Source: Entonaema liquescens (lineage: Eukaryota > Ascomycota > Sordariomycetes > Xylariales > Xylariaceae). From it: a stretch of 64,000 nucleotides of DNA. The notes below the pieces were generated by a model, which worked only from the letters and a program-made list of their open reading frames with translations, was not told the DNA's origin and did not search any database. Numbering within the stretch: the stretch's first letter is position 1; each line of letters begins with the position of its first letter. Position numbers and translations under genes: made by a program. Location: positions 2,294,001-2,358,000 of the forward strand of contig CADCSX010000007.1 in NCBI GenBank assembly GCA_902805475.1, written 5' to 3'. Shown here piece by piece: positions 46,277 to 58,168 of the stretch.

Positions 46277-47634
46277 TTATTCCTCGTCGGAATCTTCCTC
46301 TGCCTCGTCTAGCCACTTGATGAAGGGCTCGGCAGCGCGGCGGATCTTCTTGGATGTAGAGAGATCCACGTATTTCTTGCTTGCCTTGGATCCCCACTTC
46401 TTGATTATATCCTCGCTGACGAGGAGGTCCTTGTCGTAGAGCTGGTGAAGGATCTTGACGATCTTGTCGCTGGTAAGCAGCTCGGGGTGCTCCTTGCCCT
46501 GAGCAGCAAGGAGGCGTTCGAGACCGCCCAGTAAGGCCTTCTCATGGCGTTCCGACGTCACGATCTAGAGAACAGTCAGTATATAATTCACAGGGTAAGC
46601 TTAGAAAGTCTTGTAAAACATACCTGCTTAAGCATAGCAGCGCGCTTGGGGATCTGAGTGAGGATGTTCTCATCAAACAGAGTCTGAATAAGGACTAAGA
46701 CAGTCTTGTGCTTGGTCTCGATTCCAAGCTCTTTAGCTTTCACATAAATCTGAATATCATCAACCTTGTTAATGCTACCAGCCTTGGCAGCTTCCTCCTG
46801 GATCCAGTCACCCAGGGTGTCGTAGACGGTGTGACCACCGCCTTCTCCCTCATCGTCGTCCTCATCGCCGCCGAGGACGAGTTTCTGGCGGAACTCGCTA
46901 GGGAGTTGGCTCTGACGGGCCTTGACGGCCTTTTCGGACATATCAACGGCCCAGTCGTCATCTCTGACAACAGCAGGGGCGTCAATAACTTGTGCGTCAG
47001 CATTAATCTTGCGAGTAAACTCGTCATCGCTACCAGCATCATCCTCGTCTTCGTTCTTGTCACCGCTCCCGTTGGAACCGTTCTCGGAATTCTCACCGCC
47101 GCTTCCCTGACCGTTCTCTTTGTTACCGTTCTGCAGAGCTTGCTGCTTGGCCTTGCGGGCAGCCTTGCGCTCGGCCTTGTCTTTCTTGCCGCCTTTCTTA
47201 GGCTGGTTCTTCAGAATGAAACCACTAAGTTTCAGACGAAGATCAACATCGGTGCGCTGGCCGCAGGCTTTGCAGTCAAGTACAATGCGGCCATCCTTGA
47301 TGACGACGTCTGTCTCAGGATTCTTGCACTTCTTGCAAAGGACAAACTTGTTGATAAAGCCGTCAAGATGGTCCTGCAGCTTGGAGGCTTCATGAGCACC
47401 GTTGATGATCCAGCGGTCATCGGGAGGGTCAATATTGGTCTGAGCACCAAGCTCGAAACCGAAGTATTTAATGACATATGACCCTGGGCGGGCAAGAGAC
47501 TGAGCAACACTGCTCAGATTGACGACGACAGTCTTGATACCATTGCCTTTGCCTTCAATCTTTGTCTGAATTCTTTCCATCTTGTAGCGATAGAAGGCAT
47601 CGGTGACATCACGACGAACGTTGACGAGCGCCAT
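46277..47634 (-). CDS. TIF5: Translation initiation factor eIF5
   Basis: GTPase-activating protein for eIF2 in the 43S/48S pre-initiation complex. Two exons, 46624-47634 and 46277-46564 (59-nt intron), give 432 residues. N-terminal GAP domain: MALVNVRRDVTDAFYRYKM with the conserved arginine in DAFYRYK (near position 15), then KGNGIKTVVVNLSSVAQSL and a C4 zinc ribbon CKKC...CKAC. The linker is Lys/Ala-rich and then Asn/Gly/Ser/Asp-rich. The C-terminal HEAT (W2) domain includes EFRQKLVLGGDEDDDEGEGG before it, IVTSERHEKALLGGLERLL, and ends with the acidic-aromatic box FIKWLDEAEEDSDEE that contacts eIF2-beta. Identification is secure. Confidence 0.95.
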
Positions 47635-49012
47635 TTTTGCGGTATTGTGTTAGATAGGCTGTCGAAGTAGAGACACGGTTATAATTTTTGATGGGTCGGG
47701 AGGATCGAATTCCTTGAATATAGGGGACGAGGGGACTAGATAGTCATTCGTAGTTGACGATGACGAGCGAAGCAGGAAGGGGTTGAGCGAGCCAGGATCT
47801 CAGTAGAGAGGACTGTTCCTAGTGGACATAGGGAAGACTGGATTATAGTTGCCAGCGTTGGAAGGCATTAACTCGGGCGATTCGTAGTCGATTCGATTTC
47901 AACCAACGGAGCTGATATTGGGGCTACAAGGTTTTCGCGGTATGCGAAACGACTGCAGCGTGAGAGGGGGAAGGTGTCTAAACACAGCGGGCTTGTCGTG
48001 CTGATACATAAACAACAGTGTATCCTGTTACCCTTTTATGTGTAGGGTGTATTTTTTGGTCGAGGGATCGAGATAATAAGCAGAGAAGCAGACCTTTGAA
48101 TCCCTAAAGGTTGTTCGCAAGGCCTCTTTTAATCTGTGCGCCTGGAGCGTAGTTGTGTGTCAAGCCTAGGTGGTTATTAGGAATGGTGTGCGTGTGTGGT
48201 TTTACTGAAAATTGGCGTCAGATGCCCAAATGCAAAAAAAGAAAACAGGAAATGGCAGCGATTGCCGTAGATTTTAAATCCTGTTGTCAAGTAATGAGCA
48301 GAGCTGGAAAAACACAGCTGTGGTCTGGTGCGAGTTGTGCTACTTGGTTGCTGTGATGGTGGTTGTTGTTGGAAGGATGAAAAGAAAAAAGAGGGAAGTT
48401 GTTGGGAAATGTAAAAGAAATGGAAGTGGGAGGCTAGAAAATAAGAGGAGGGCAATCAAAGAAATGGCCCTGGAAGGAAATCGCGGCGTGGTGCGTGGTG
48501 CGTGGTGGATGAATAATGAAAACTGTGCAAAAGCACCGCCCTCGGCGCCCGCAGACCAGATTTCGTACCCATTTTCTGCCACTCTGCCACTCTACCACTC
48601 TACCACTTTTACAGGCGAAGACAGGAACACATCCCACCTAAAGTGCAAACTTTTAGCACGAAAAAGCCTTCCCGTAGGTGGGGCTTAAGACGCCTAGAAT
48701 TGCATCTTTGCCCATTAGCGTGCCTATGTCGGTACCTAGCCCTTGGACCCGTGCTTTTAGCGGGTACATCTTACCATTAACTCGCGGAAGCCTCTACATC
48801 AAGTACCACCTGTTTTTTAGGTACGCATTGCATGTAGTGGCGATTTGGAAGGCTTAAGAAACAACCCGCGGATTACTATGGGAAAGGGAATGCCGAGGGA
48901 TAGAAAAAACCGAGAAGCATCTCGGAGCTAAACCCCTAAACTCGCTGCAATGCTAATGTAGCATAATGGCTTTATTCTTTATTGGCTAGGCCCACGGGAG
49001 CGAGGCGAACAG

Positions 49013-49037
49013 TTTTTTTTTTTTTTTTTTTTTTTTT
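49013..49037. repeat. Poly-T tract (25 T)
   Basis: Uninterrupted T run in intergenic DNA, the longest homopolymer in the window. Confidence 0.9.
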
Positions 49038-49508
49038 GGTATTTGAGGCTTCAGCCGGTAGAAAATACCTAGGGCTGCTAAGTACCTGGGTACGTGTGTA
49101 CTTCTGTATGTACGAGTCTATGGAAGTTAGCAAAGTTAAACTTTACGAGGTCGTGTCCAAAACTTATGAGAAGGGAATAATTATTGCGTACATGTATTAC
49201 TTGAATAATAATTCCTACCTTAGCGTCCGTCCCTACATGTGTAGTAACATTCGTAACCATCATCATCACACGCATCACCGTTTGGGTTGGGCACATCTTA
49301 TATTAAGTAGTATGCTTGGGAAGGACCATAGAAAACACTTTGTACTAATATAGACATATCGCTTTTTAGGACGTCACTATGACTTCTGAATAGGATCATT
49401 CCCGCAGCATATATTGATATCTCATTTCTCCAATGTGAGCGGCACAGCGCCGGATGCATATAAACTCCTCTACCGGACTTTGTCTAATACCCGGGAGCTG
49501 ACGTTATA

Positions 49509-49530
49509 TATAGGTATATATATACCTATA
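49509..49530. repeat. Perfect 22-nt palindrome
   Basis: TATAGG(TA)5CCTATA is fully self-complementary. A further half-site (AGGTATA) follows at 49538-49544. It may be a binding site or a simple sequence by-product. Confidence 0.8.
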
Positions 49531-50546
49531 CCCAAATAGGTATATTTTATAGTAAACGGAAAGTATTCTTTTACCCAGATTCGCGAATTCTATCTTGCCG
49601 AGGCATCTGTAAAGCCTTACTCAAGGTCGGGCATGTATCCCCCTATGTAATTTATAGCTATAAGGCACTCTCCGCCTTACATACAGTCTGCAGCTGTCTT
49701 GCATTATATTTGTACATCTGGCACCAATCATCCACACCGTGGTCTGTTAACTGCGATTGATTAGTTTGTTCTGCCTGGGTCTCCCTTGGTCGACCGGGAT
49801 GCACGATCCCAGATTTCCATCCGCACGTCTCTTGGCGACCTGGAGGGATGCATCTACAGTATTTGAGATAGCCTAGTTGTATTAATCTCGAGCTGCGCAA
49901 CGAAAAACTTGTGGGATGTACAGGCATTAAAAGTAGGTATCCGTTATGGCCCTCTTATTCATAGGCCAGAGGACGTCCTTTTTGAGATCCCGTCCCCCGG
50001 CTCTTGCTTCTGCTTTCCCTAGTCCTACATTATCGTCAAGGTCTTTAAAGAGACCGGTTTCTTCCGCCTCGCAAGAACCCGTGGCAGCCCGCATATGCAC
50101 AATGCAGCATGTAGATGCATGGTACACCTTGCCAAGATGTCAGCGTTTGAATTCCTGTACAAATAAATATAATTCACAATTGGCCCAAGGCTTGTATTCT
50201 TGGGGAAACCCCTCTAGTTTGGCGTCCGTACCAGGGGCGAAGTAAACAAGTTTTCCACCAACGCCTGTGCCTTAAGAATCATTCCAACCAGTTGCCAACC
50301 AAAATCCCTGAGCCCGACATCCAGCACTACTTGACGTTGCAAATAAGGCCACCTAAACATGAATGATGTTGGCTTGCGTGTTGGCGATAGTCAATCCTGC
50401 GCGGAGCACCAAGATTCTCGCATACGATTGCGGATATGGCAATCGGAGAAGCATCAGCGCCGCGATAGAACAGAAGCCGTTGGGGGTATAGAAGGGATAA
50501 CGCCAAGTAATAAAGATCATCGAGTCTGTCCACAGCCAAACTAATA

Positions 50547-51580
50547 TCATGAAGAAGATTCTTCCTTAGACTGAGGAGGCTGGAGTCCTGCGTTCTGTGC
50601 CACTTGCTTCCATATGGCTAGTTCTCGGTAAGCCCTCTCACACTCCTGCTTGAGCTTATCATTAGAGGCACTGAGCTCCTGAATAGCCTGCTCGGTTAAT
50701 AGTTTCTCTAAAGTCCACTTCTCTAAGTTCTGTGCCTCGTTCTCTTTAAGCTGAGTGATGAACATGACTGCGCGTTGCAAGATTGAACCCTTGTTTTTCT
50801 CACATCCAGGGACGATCTTGGCAAGCTCGTTGATGCCCTCATTAATAGTTTCGCGACGCCGACGTTCAACTGAAGCAAAATCAGCACGAATTCTCCCATG
50901 TTGTGGTAGGAATGCAACTCACCTTCCTTGTGGTTATCCTTTCGCAGCTTGTGCCACTCTTCTGAGCCTACGGCGGGTTTAGAGGTGGATGTGGAGGTAG
51001 TTGTATATGGCGGCTGAGTAGACCGGACGCCGTTCTGAGATTGTTGGAGTCCATTAGCGGACGTGTCGGCAAGGCCGTCTGCATGGAGCATGTCGTTATG
51101 ACCGAATGACGGATCTTGGTGGTGTTCTGCTTCTGCCGCAGCCTGCGCAGCGAAGGTCTCTTCTGTAGATTGAGGGACGTGGATGGTAGGATATAAGGTT
51201 CCTAAAGCAGCGGCAGCTGTGCTGGATGCATTGGCGTGGTCTGAAGTGTCGTGGTGATCGGCTGTAGCCTGCTGTAGAGCCGAAAAGTCGGCATTAGTTG
51301 CTGCCTGTGCGGCTGCCTGCGCAGCTTCGACAGCGCTCTCAACATATGCTGCGTCCGGGGTGCTTGAAATGTTCTGAGGCACACGCTTAGCGCGTCGCAA
51401 ATCGGGAGAGGAATCCGGTGCGCCACGTTTTCTCTTCTGACTAGGACTGGACGGGGACGACGCGTTAAAGTCGTTCTGGTCCGCAATAGCCGCGTCCGCC
51501 ATGGTAGCTAAATGCTCTCGATTGATATGAGTTAAAGGCTCGAGGAGTGCCTCCGTATGAGCGTAACCGTTTGACTCCAT
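50547..51580 (-). CDS. CBF1: CBF1-type bHLH transcription factor
   Basis: Basic helix-loop-helix factor that binds RTCACRTG; in yeasts it acts at centromeres and in sulphur, respiratory and (in some species) ribosomal-protein gene control. Exons 50923-51580 and 50547-50869 (53-nt intron) give 326 residues. The intron splits the basic region between NHKE and VERRRRETINE. The bHLH runs at about 211-270: KLRKDNHKEVERRRR with the His/Glu/Arg DNA-contact set, INEGINELAKIVPGCEKNKG loop, and SILQRAVMFITQLKENE helix 2. A short coiled coil follows (EKLLTEQAIQELSASNDKLKQ), as in Cbf1. The N-terminal half is disordered, Ala/Gln/Ser-rich, with a nuclear-signal-like KRKRG near residue 50. Identification is firm. 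Confidence 0.92.
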
Positions 51581-51815
51581 AGTCGCTTAGCTGAAGGAAG
51601 TGTTGTAGTCGATTGACGACACCTACAGTAGGCCCTAAGCACCTATGCGATCCGTCCACGTAAAAGGTGCGTGATGGACTTTAGGGTTGTCACGAGAGGT
51701 CTGCCGATGTCAGTATATGTGCGTGATACTATAGGTATGAAACATGAACAACTAAAATTGCATTGCCGCCATCACTTGTGAATTTATAGAACTGTTAAAT
51801 GAGCCTTGTCACGGG

Positions 51816-51835
51816 TTTTTTTTTTTTTTTTTTTT
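51816..51835. repeat. Poly-T tract (20 T)
   Basis: Uninterrupted T run about 240 bases upstream of the CBF1 start codon. Confidence 0.9.
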
Positions 51836-53151
51836 AACGAAATTGTCCGATAGAAATAGTGACAAGGAGCGTAAGGTATCCTTTGATACACCAGTGATCC
51901 GATAGGGAATATATCGTAGAGGGTCTACGAGAAGGTCGGTCTGGCATAGATAATACCAAAAAGAAAGAAGATCAAATGAACACGGCGATTCTGAAACTCG
52001 GGAGGCTTCTCCTCAGAACCGGCTGTGATTGTGGATGAATGTGGTCGCATCTGAATGCTTGCGACAGAAATAGACCTCACGTCATTCCAAGACGGGATCT
52101 GCAACGAGATACTGTTCTTCGTTTTCTTCGCATTCAAAGTAGACGATAGAACAGATCGCGACGAGATGATAAACGCGAAAATTTTCGCATTAACGGCGAT
52201 GAGGGTATTGTTGCGCGCGCAGAGAAATTGTCCGTCGCGTTCGGGAATAGGAATGATGAGATTGAGGAAAAAGCTGCGATAGGAAATTGGAATACTTACT
52301 AGGTAAATCACTAGATCATGTGAGCTAGATCTCGTGAGTTTTTATGCTGGGAGCTGGCGCAAGTGCTTGGACTTCACGTGGTTTCGAGGTTTCGAGAGAA
52401 ATAGCCTCGAATGAAAATGTGGAAATTATGGGCAATGAACTAAAGCTGCGAATCAACAATTCCGGTGGAACAACTTTAACGAGGGAACCTTAACGAGGCA
52501 AATAAAACCGGAAGAATTTCGAGCTAAGGTTCTAGGAGTTAGATGTGGTCAAGTAGATTTCTTTAATCGAAGTCGAGGAAGAATAGTACCTAGGGTAGGA
52601 GAATTGGGGGTGCCTTCCTAAGGACCATATGGACCATTTGGACCATTTGGACCATCGACCATATGACAACCCCCCGCCAAAAAGACGCACGGTCCACCAC
52701 CAGCAACTTCCCAACTTCCTTGGCCGGAACCCTCTTATTATTGAACACTAAAAAAGAAGACCTAAAAGTTCCTGATTGTCAACCAATCAACGTATCGTAA
52801 GTACCTTTTTATTGTATTTACCTTACTGATTTGCCTTGTCTCTCGTATTTTATCTACCCAGACTTTATTAGTTTAGCGATGGCAAATATTGAATTTACTG
52901 AATTGAAATCAAACGGTTTTTTGGCGCAACTCAGCTCTATATATTTGAAACTCTCCAAAACTTGGATACAACTTAATAACTTAACTTGCAAATTACTATG
53001 AACAAGTTATCATATTCTCTTAATAGGAATTGGAGGTATTGAAACCCCTTGAACGATTTCAATAACAACTTTTGGGTTGTCTCAAGAGCGATATGTGTTT
53101 CATCGGGTTTGATTTAGCAACAGAATATGCATAACTGCGCATACTGCAGAT

Positions 53152-53185
53152 AGGATGGGGATGGGGATGGGATGGGATGGGATGG
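53152..53185. repeat. Microsatellite (GGGAT)n
   Basis: GGATGGGGAT and GGGAT units in tandem, imperfect at the left. Confidence 0.9.
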
Positions 53186-54513
53186 TTTCTTGCTTCGTAT
53201 GATACCGTGGGGCAGAATGCCTGATTTCGGGGGCTCGGCAAATGGATTTCGTTCTGCATATCTCCTCCCTTGTCTTCTATTGAGTACCTCTTAGCAGGTT
53301 TAGATTATAGCGAAGAGACGGTATAAAGTCTCAGACCAACAAGTCAAGTGACCTCCTTGAGCTTAACCTACCTTCTATTTCTCTATTAGATGCAGTTTAA
53401 CCAACCCCTATAATGGTTATCTTGGTGTTAGCGCCTAGGTCCCGTGAGCCCCCGACCCGACTGCTACTTGTTCCTGTGACCATCAACGAATGTGTGTGAC
53501 TGCATATAAGTCGCACTAAGCAATTTGTGACTATCGAGGAGACCACTCGGGAGTATCCGCCTCCACAGAAGCACGAAGGGAAGATAGGCGCCACTACGAT
53601 GTGGTATTAATATATTAGCATAAACAGGAACAGGGGAGTTTACATACGCGCCTAGATGAAGTGTAGTATTCATATCGCCAGGACGTATTTATAGAATGGA
53701 TTATGTACGTATGAAGTAAGCAGGCAAAGCAGAGAAGAATCGTATCTTTTGGTTGCTGCACGATCAGCCACTCACTATGACGATATCTATACAGGAGTAT
53801 ATTTGTAATTACAAAGATACACAGGAATACCGAAGCAAGGAACCGAAGCAAGGGCCTAGGTAATTACGGAAGATAAAAAGTGTATATACATATGATATGA
53901 TATGATAGTTATGACTTGTATGACTTGTAAGAATCATTTCGACCAACTGATAAAAACTAAGGAAATGAAGGAATGAAATATCACTTTTACCAGGGTGTCA
54001 AAACGACGTTGGTGAGAAAGGTAGAAAGTGATTGACCTTGGCGTTGACCGAGCCTTGCCTGGTTAATATTGACATGATCGACAAATCGAAGCTATACGAA
54101 AAAGGTAGGTATGTAAGTATGTAGACATCGTATAATCAACCCAGAACCAGAAAACTACGCCGTTGCGGCATAATAAGTCTACTATGTGCAGGTATGTTTA
54201 AGTACCTAGGTAGGTAAGTTATGTATGTAAGCTATCGTGTACCACCTCAATAAGAATTCCAAGATAAACGGTCGACTAAGAGGGGTTTATTCACACCCCC
54301 TCCTTCCCTTCTCAACTCTGGGGAAGCCGGGCCGTAGTGGAGTCATGACAGCCACCCCCACTTGCCCACCGCGGTCTAACGATTAGGAAGCTACCTAACC
54401 CTTCAACCTTTGAAAACGGTCAATTGTCATCCGACTAGAAAAGTACAACATATCCGATACCACACCCTTTACATTCAAACATCGTCATTTTTTTTTAAAA
54501 AAAACCTGGAAAG

Positions 54514-56017
54514 ATGGGCGACATTGTAGCGAGAAAACTAGATCACGAGAGTCATCTTCTCCTCGTGAGTAACACCACCCCTCTTCTTTTTTGTTTTTTT
54601 CTACAGTGTTAGGGAACGTGATGTTACGTACGCCGGGCGTCCATTGGGTTACATCATAGCTGCCGTTGTCCTTACGCCCCGGACCAGCCCAGCCCAGCCT
54701 AACCCAACCAGCCTGACAGGAAATCAAGGAAGGAAGGAAGTAAGCTAACACGAGATATTTCTGTTCCGTAGGACCAACCTCTCCTCCGGCTGCCTATTGA
54801 GCTGCTGCGGAAGAACTTCCGGTCTGCACACTTCGAGGTCGAGAAGGATGGCACGTACGTCAAGAACACGCTGAAGGAGACGGCCACGGCGTGTGTGAAC
54901 GGGGCGCCTCGCAGGCCGATGTGCTCAAGAATCTCGATACCATGATCGCCCGGATGCGCGGCGTCAAGCGGAAGCTAACCGCCTTCGCCGACGAGGAGCA
55001 GCGGCTTCACCGCCACGAGGAGGCCCGTGTCCGTCACCTTAACGAGGTATATTCCATGCACACCGTCGACGACGTCAAGTACGAGGCTTGGAGCCGGGTT
55101 CGGCTCGACCGACTTCTAGTTGATTATCTCCTACGCCACGGCTACAACCAGAGCGCGAGGGCCCTCGCCCAAGAGAAGGGCATCGAGCCGCTCGTCGACC
55201 TCGACACCTTCGAGCAGATGAGTAGGATCCGGAAATGCATTCTAAACCGGAGCGTCACGGAGGCGTTGGCGTGGTGTACGGCAGGAGACACAAAGAAAGA
55301 GCTTCGGAAGATGGACGTGAGTTATTCTACTCATTCCTTGGTCAATAGGCCCTAACTATATTCAATGCTAACTTTCATCGCCAGAGTAACCTGGAGTTCA
55401 TGCTCCGCTTCCAGCAATACATCGAATTAGTTAGAGACCACTCGACGAAACCAACCGAGATCCTCTCCTACGCCCGGAAATTCCTCCTCCCGTACCAAAA
55501 TACCTACAAGAAAGAAGTCATGCAAGCCTGCGGCATGCTGGCCGTGCGTCCCAGCGCCGAAACCAACGTCTACGCGGAGTTATACTCGCACGATCGGTGG
55601 GAAATGCTCGCGAACCTGTTCACGTCAACACACAACGCGCTTCTCTCCCTCCCCGTCCCCTCCTCCACGTCGCTCTAAGCTCCGGCCTCTCCGCCCTCAA
55701 GACGCCCGCCTGCCACTCCTCGCACCCCTCCTCCGCCGCCGGCCCCCTCGCACTCGACATCCCTATCCCTCGCGTCCAGCGTCTGTCCCATCTGCAGCAC
55801 GGAGCTCAACGAGCTCGCCCGCGGCGTGCCCTACGCCTTCCACAGCAAGAGCCACGTCGAGCCCGACCTACTGCTTCTCCCCAACGGCCGCGCCTACGGC
55901 AAAGCTCGCCTCGACGAGTACGCTCGTAAGGCCGGGTTGCTCGACGGCCAGGTCAAAGATCTGCGCACCGGAGAGGTGTTTGGCGATGATCGGTTGAAGA
56001 AGGTGTATATTACCTGA
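54514..56017 (+). CDS. FYV10: Fyv10/Gid9 (MAEA-like) subunit of the GID/CTLH ubiquitin ligase, with apparent frameshifts
   Basis: RING-type subunit of the GID E3 complex that degrades gluconeogenic enzymes when glucose returns. Exons 54514-54564, 54772-55316 and 55385-56017 (introns 207 and 68 nt). Exon 1 ends LDHESHLLL and exon 2 starts DQPLLRLPIELLRKNFR, the diagnostic family opening. Then come LDTMIARMRGVKRKL, the LisH motif WSRVRLDRLLVDYLLRHGY, CTLH/CRA sequence (FMLRFQQYIELVRD, ILSYARKFLLPY), LLHVALSSGLSALKTPACHS, and the degenerate RING CPICSTELNELARG with HSKSHVE. Three frame changes interrupt it: one base missing near 54901-54908 (GGGGCGCC), one missing at the C-run 55651-55654, and a compensating shift between 55728 and 55760. 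All are in G/C-rich runs. Sequencing error is the likelier reading; a decaying gene is possible. Codons are strongly GC-ending. Confidence 0.85.
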
Positions 56018-56334
56018 TGAGGGGAAGAGAAGAAGAAGAAGAAAAAAAAAAGGAAAGAAAGAAAGAGGTTAAATCTGATGAACGGCGATGAAGTTTGATA
56101 TGGGATGGGATGGGATATATATAGTAAATGGTTTGTAATGGTTAATGATGCGGTGGTCCGTGTATTCTTACTTCCCCCCTTCTCTAGGTGTCTAGGGCAG
56201 AGTACAGGCGCTCATCCCCTAGAATGGTTCTTCTACGTGTATGACTACGTAGGTAGTTTTTTTTTTTTTGTTCTTGTTTTTCTTTTTAATCGTCTACGAG
56301 ACAGCAGGCAGAGAGAGAGAGAGAAGCACCTGTC

Positions 56335-56376
56335 GCTATCGACATCGGCATCGGCATCGGCATCGTCATTGTCATT
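56335..56376. repeat. Hexanucleotide-type repeat (CATCGG)n
   Basis: About five CATCGG/CATCGT-type units, in the FYV10 3' flank. Confidence 0.85.
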
Positions 56377-56495
56377 TTGGGGGCGGGTATAACGGCGTAA
56401 ATGCGTGCATGGAATGGAATCTGGAAAATTTTACGATCACTTTTTGGGGTTTGGATATGAAGCGAGTGTGCTGAGCTTGTTGACATGTATATGTA

Positions 56496-56520
56496 TGTGA
56501 TGTGATGTGATGTGATGTGA
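56496..56520. repeat. Microsatellite (GTGAT)n
   Basis: Five tandem GTGAT units. Confidence 0.9.
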
Positions 56521-57454
56521 AATACGGTTTTACTTGAAATGTGGTTATTTCCTAAATTTGCTTTGTAGCGCCTGGTTATATACTGATATCTGGTAGAAAC
56601 TGATCTATAGTACTATAAGTTGCACGGAATCTAGTCTTTTGAATGGGAGTTCGTCAAATATTGAATATATTGGTAGTTTGTTGCTCAATCGCCGTATGGT
56701 CTAAAAAGTTGTTTGTTGGTATAGTTACCTATCGTTACCTATACAAATCCCAATCCAGAAAAGGGGATCGGGGAATATCTTGGTCTACATCTTATACCTA
56801 TACGGTTCTAAATCGTCACTCATCTCATATTACACACGGCAAAGTATAAGACTTCAGAAAATATAGCACAATATCGGCGGAATCAACTAACGTGTGATCC
56901 TCGCCGAGCATATGTATTTGGCAAGCATTTCCATATCCGACCAGCCAAGTGTCAAGCCAACCTCCTGAAGTTCGCCTCCCTCCCCCAGACCACTATAGTA
57001 CATGTGCGTATGCAGAGATTAAACGCCCCGAAAAGAAGAAAGAAACCATTCGCATCGCATACTCCTCATTTCAGATAATTGCCTCCGGCTCGTATCTTTA
57101 GTTATAGGAAACCCACCCTCACCGAAAGCAGATGGTGCCGACCAGTCCACACTTGGTCATTAAGGTACAAAGAACCGTCCGAGATCTCATAATCGCGGGA
57201 CGTGAAAACCAGAACGCAGGTACAAACAAGAGAATTGCATATTCCCGTGATCTTCGTGAAGAAATTAATGCCCACTGTCAACTATGAATTGGAAACTAGA
57301 TTCTTGTTGTTATTTCCGCATCAATAGTGATGCTTGCAGTCATGCTGGAAACGACGTGTTGAAAACTGAAATGCTGCACAAACACAAAATACTAGCTGGA
57401 TTATAGACGATTTATTTGAGATGATGTGAGAACTTGTGCACGTGTACTCGACGC

Positions 57455-58168
57455 TCAGACAGTAAGACGACCGGTAGCTTTCTCTAGCAAACCTAAATCT
57501 CTGAATGTTGGAGAGGGTTCAGGGGAACGGTCTCGCTGTGCCGGTGGTGTCTTAGGCGCCCCAGGGATTATAAGTGCTTGAGAAGTGATAGCTGTCTGAG
57601 GCTTGGGGGAAGATTCTTTAGAGGCGTCCGGTGTTGGTGGTCGATTTGATGGCCGCTTAGGGATTAAACGGGCCGAACGTGAACTTGCACTCCCTCGAAC
57701 AGATTTAGGTCTGGATCGGCTAGTATCCTTGATGGTGGGACGTCTAGAGCGGCTTCGAGACTGACCTCTGCGTCCACGGACCTGAGCAAGCAAATGTCGT
57801 GATAAAGGCAGCTGTGGTACCATAACGAAAGGTACTGGGGCTGGAACATTTGGTAGATATGTCATCGGTCCAAACGATGTAACCGGTCCAATAGAAGGAT
57901 GTGGCCCCATAGTCAATTGGGTTTGAGTTGCCGGCGGCTGTTGTTCAGTTGTCCGTTGTGATCCGGGTGGCGGAGGCGGTCCCATTAGTGGTGTTGACCC
58001 GGGTGCTGACTGAAGACCGGGTACCGAGAAGTTCCAAGGACGAATTAATTGCGGTAAGAATGGCGTAGGAAAGACAGGTAGGTTAATGTTAGGCGGAAGA
58101 CCAAAGGGAGCTGGTAAGGCGTAATCTAATTCTATCGGCGTACCAAAGCAATTTCCGAAATTCGGATT
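57455..58168 (-). CDS. Pro/Arg-rich open frame continuous with CAF1 past its stop codon
   Basis: 238 codons open, directly after the CAF1 TAG and in the same frame, ending at a stop at 57455. The first ATG is at 57985 (176 residues from there: MGPPPPPGSQ). The 61 codons before it already read as protein of the same style (NPNFGNCFGTPIELDY, then Pro-rich sequence with NINLPVFPTPFLPQLIRPW). Then follow Pro/Gln-rich sequence, an Arg/Ser block (RGRRGQSRSRSRR), a Ser/Pro/Lys block and the ending FRDLGLLEKATGRLTV. I recognise no domain. It could be a separate gene whose 5' exon lies upstream, an alternative C-terminus of CAF1 made by splicing out the stop, or stop readthrough. A frame this long without stops is unlikely by chance, so I think it is coding. 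Its boundaries are not known. Confidence 0.5.
   Translation of the reverse strand, partial: NPNFGNCFGTPIELDYALPAPFGLPPNINLPVFPTPFLPQLIRPWNFSVPGLQSAPGSTPLMGPPPPPGSQRTTEQQPPATQTQLTMGPHPSIGPVTSFGPMTYLPNVPAPVPFVMVPQLPLSRHLLAQVRGRRGQSRSRSRRPTIKDTSRSRPKSVRGSASSRSARLIPKRPSNRPPTPDASKESSPKPQTAITSQALIIPGAPKTPPAQRDRSPEPSPTFRDLGLLEKATGRLTV

Larger units (their letters stand above)
47635..50546. other. Long intergenic region upstream of eIF5 and downstream of CBF1
   Basis: 2.9 kb with no supportable gene. It holds the eIF5 promoter (47.6-48.2 kb), a poly-T tract (49013-49037), a perfect AT palindrome (49509-49530) and the likely CBF1 3' flank. Open frames of about 70-100 codons at 49927-50245 lack recognisable motifs. 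Confidence 0.6.
51581..54513. other. Long divergent intergenic region, CBF1 / FYV10
   Basis: 2.9 kb with no supportable gene. Poly-T tract (51816-51835), TTCACGTGG at 52373-52381 (an E-box core upstream of CBF1 that could serve self-regulation), GGACCAT repeats (52622-52660), GGGAT repeat (53152-53185) and a TACCTAGGTAGGTAAG word near 54203. Confidence 0.55.
56018..57454. other. Intergenic between convergent transcripts
   Basis: 1.44 kb with several simple repeats (56100-56115 GGGAT, 56335-56376, 56496-56520) and the 3' flanks of FYV10 and of the leftward CAF1 region. No gene. Confidence 0.6.

Noticed and set aside
46708..47481. 257-codon plus-strand frame antisense to eIF5
   Set aside because: A shadow of the eIF5 coding sequence caused by codon bias; no start context or motif.
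49927..50245. Overlapping open frames on both strands downstream of CBF1
   Set aside because: No domain or family pattern; probably 3' flank of CBF1.
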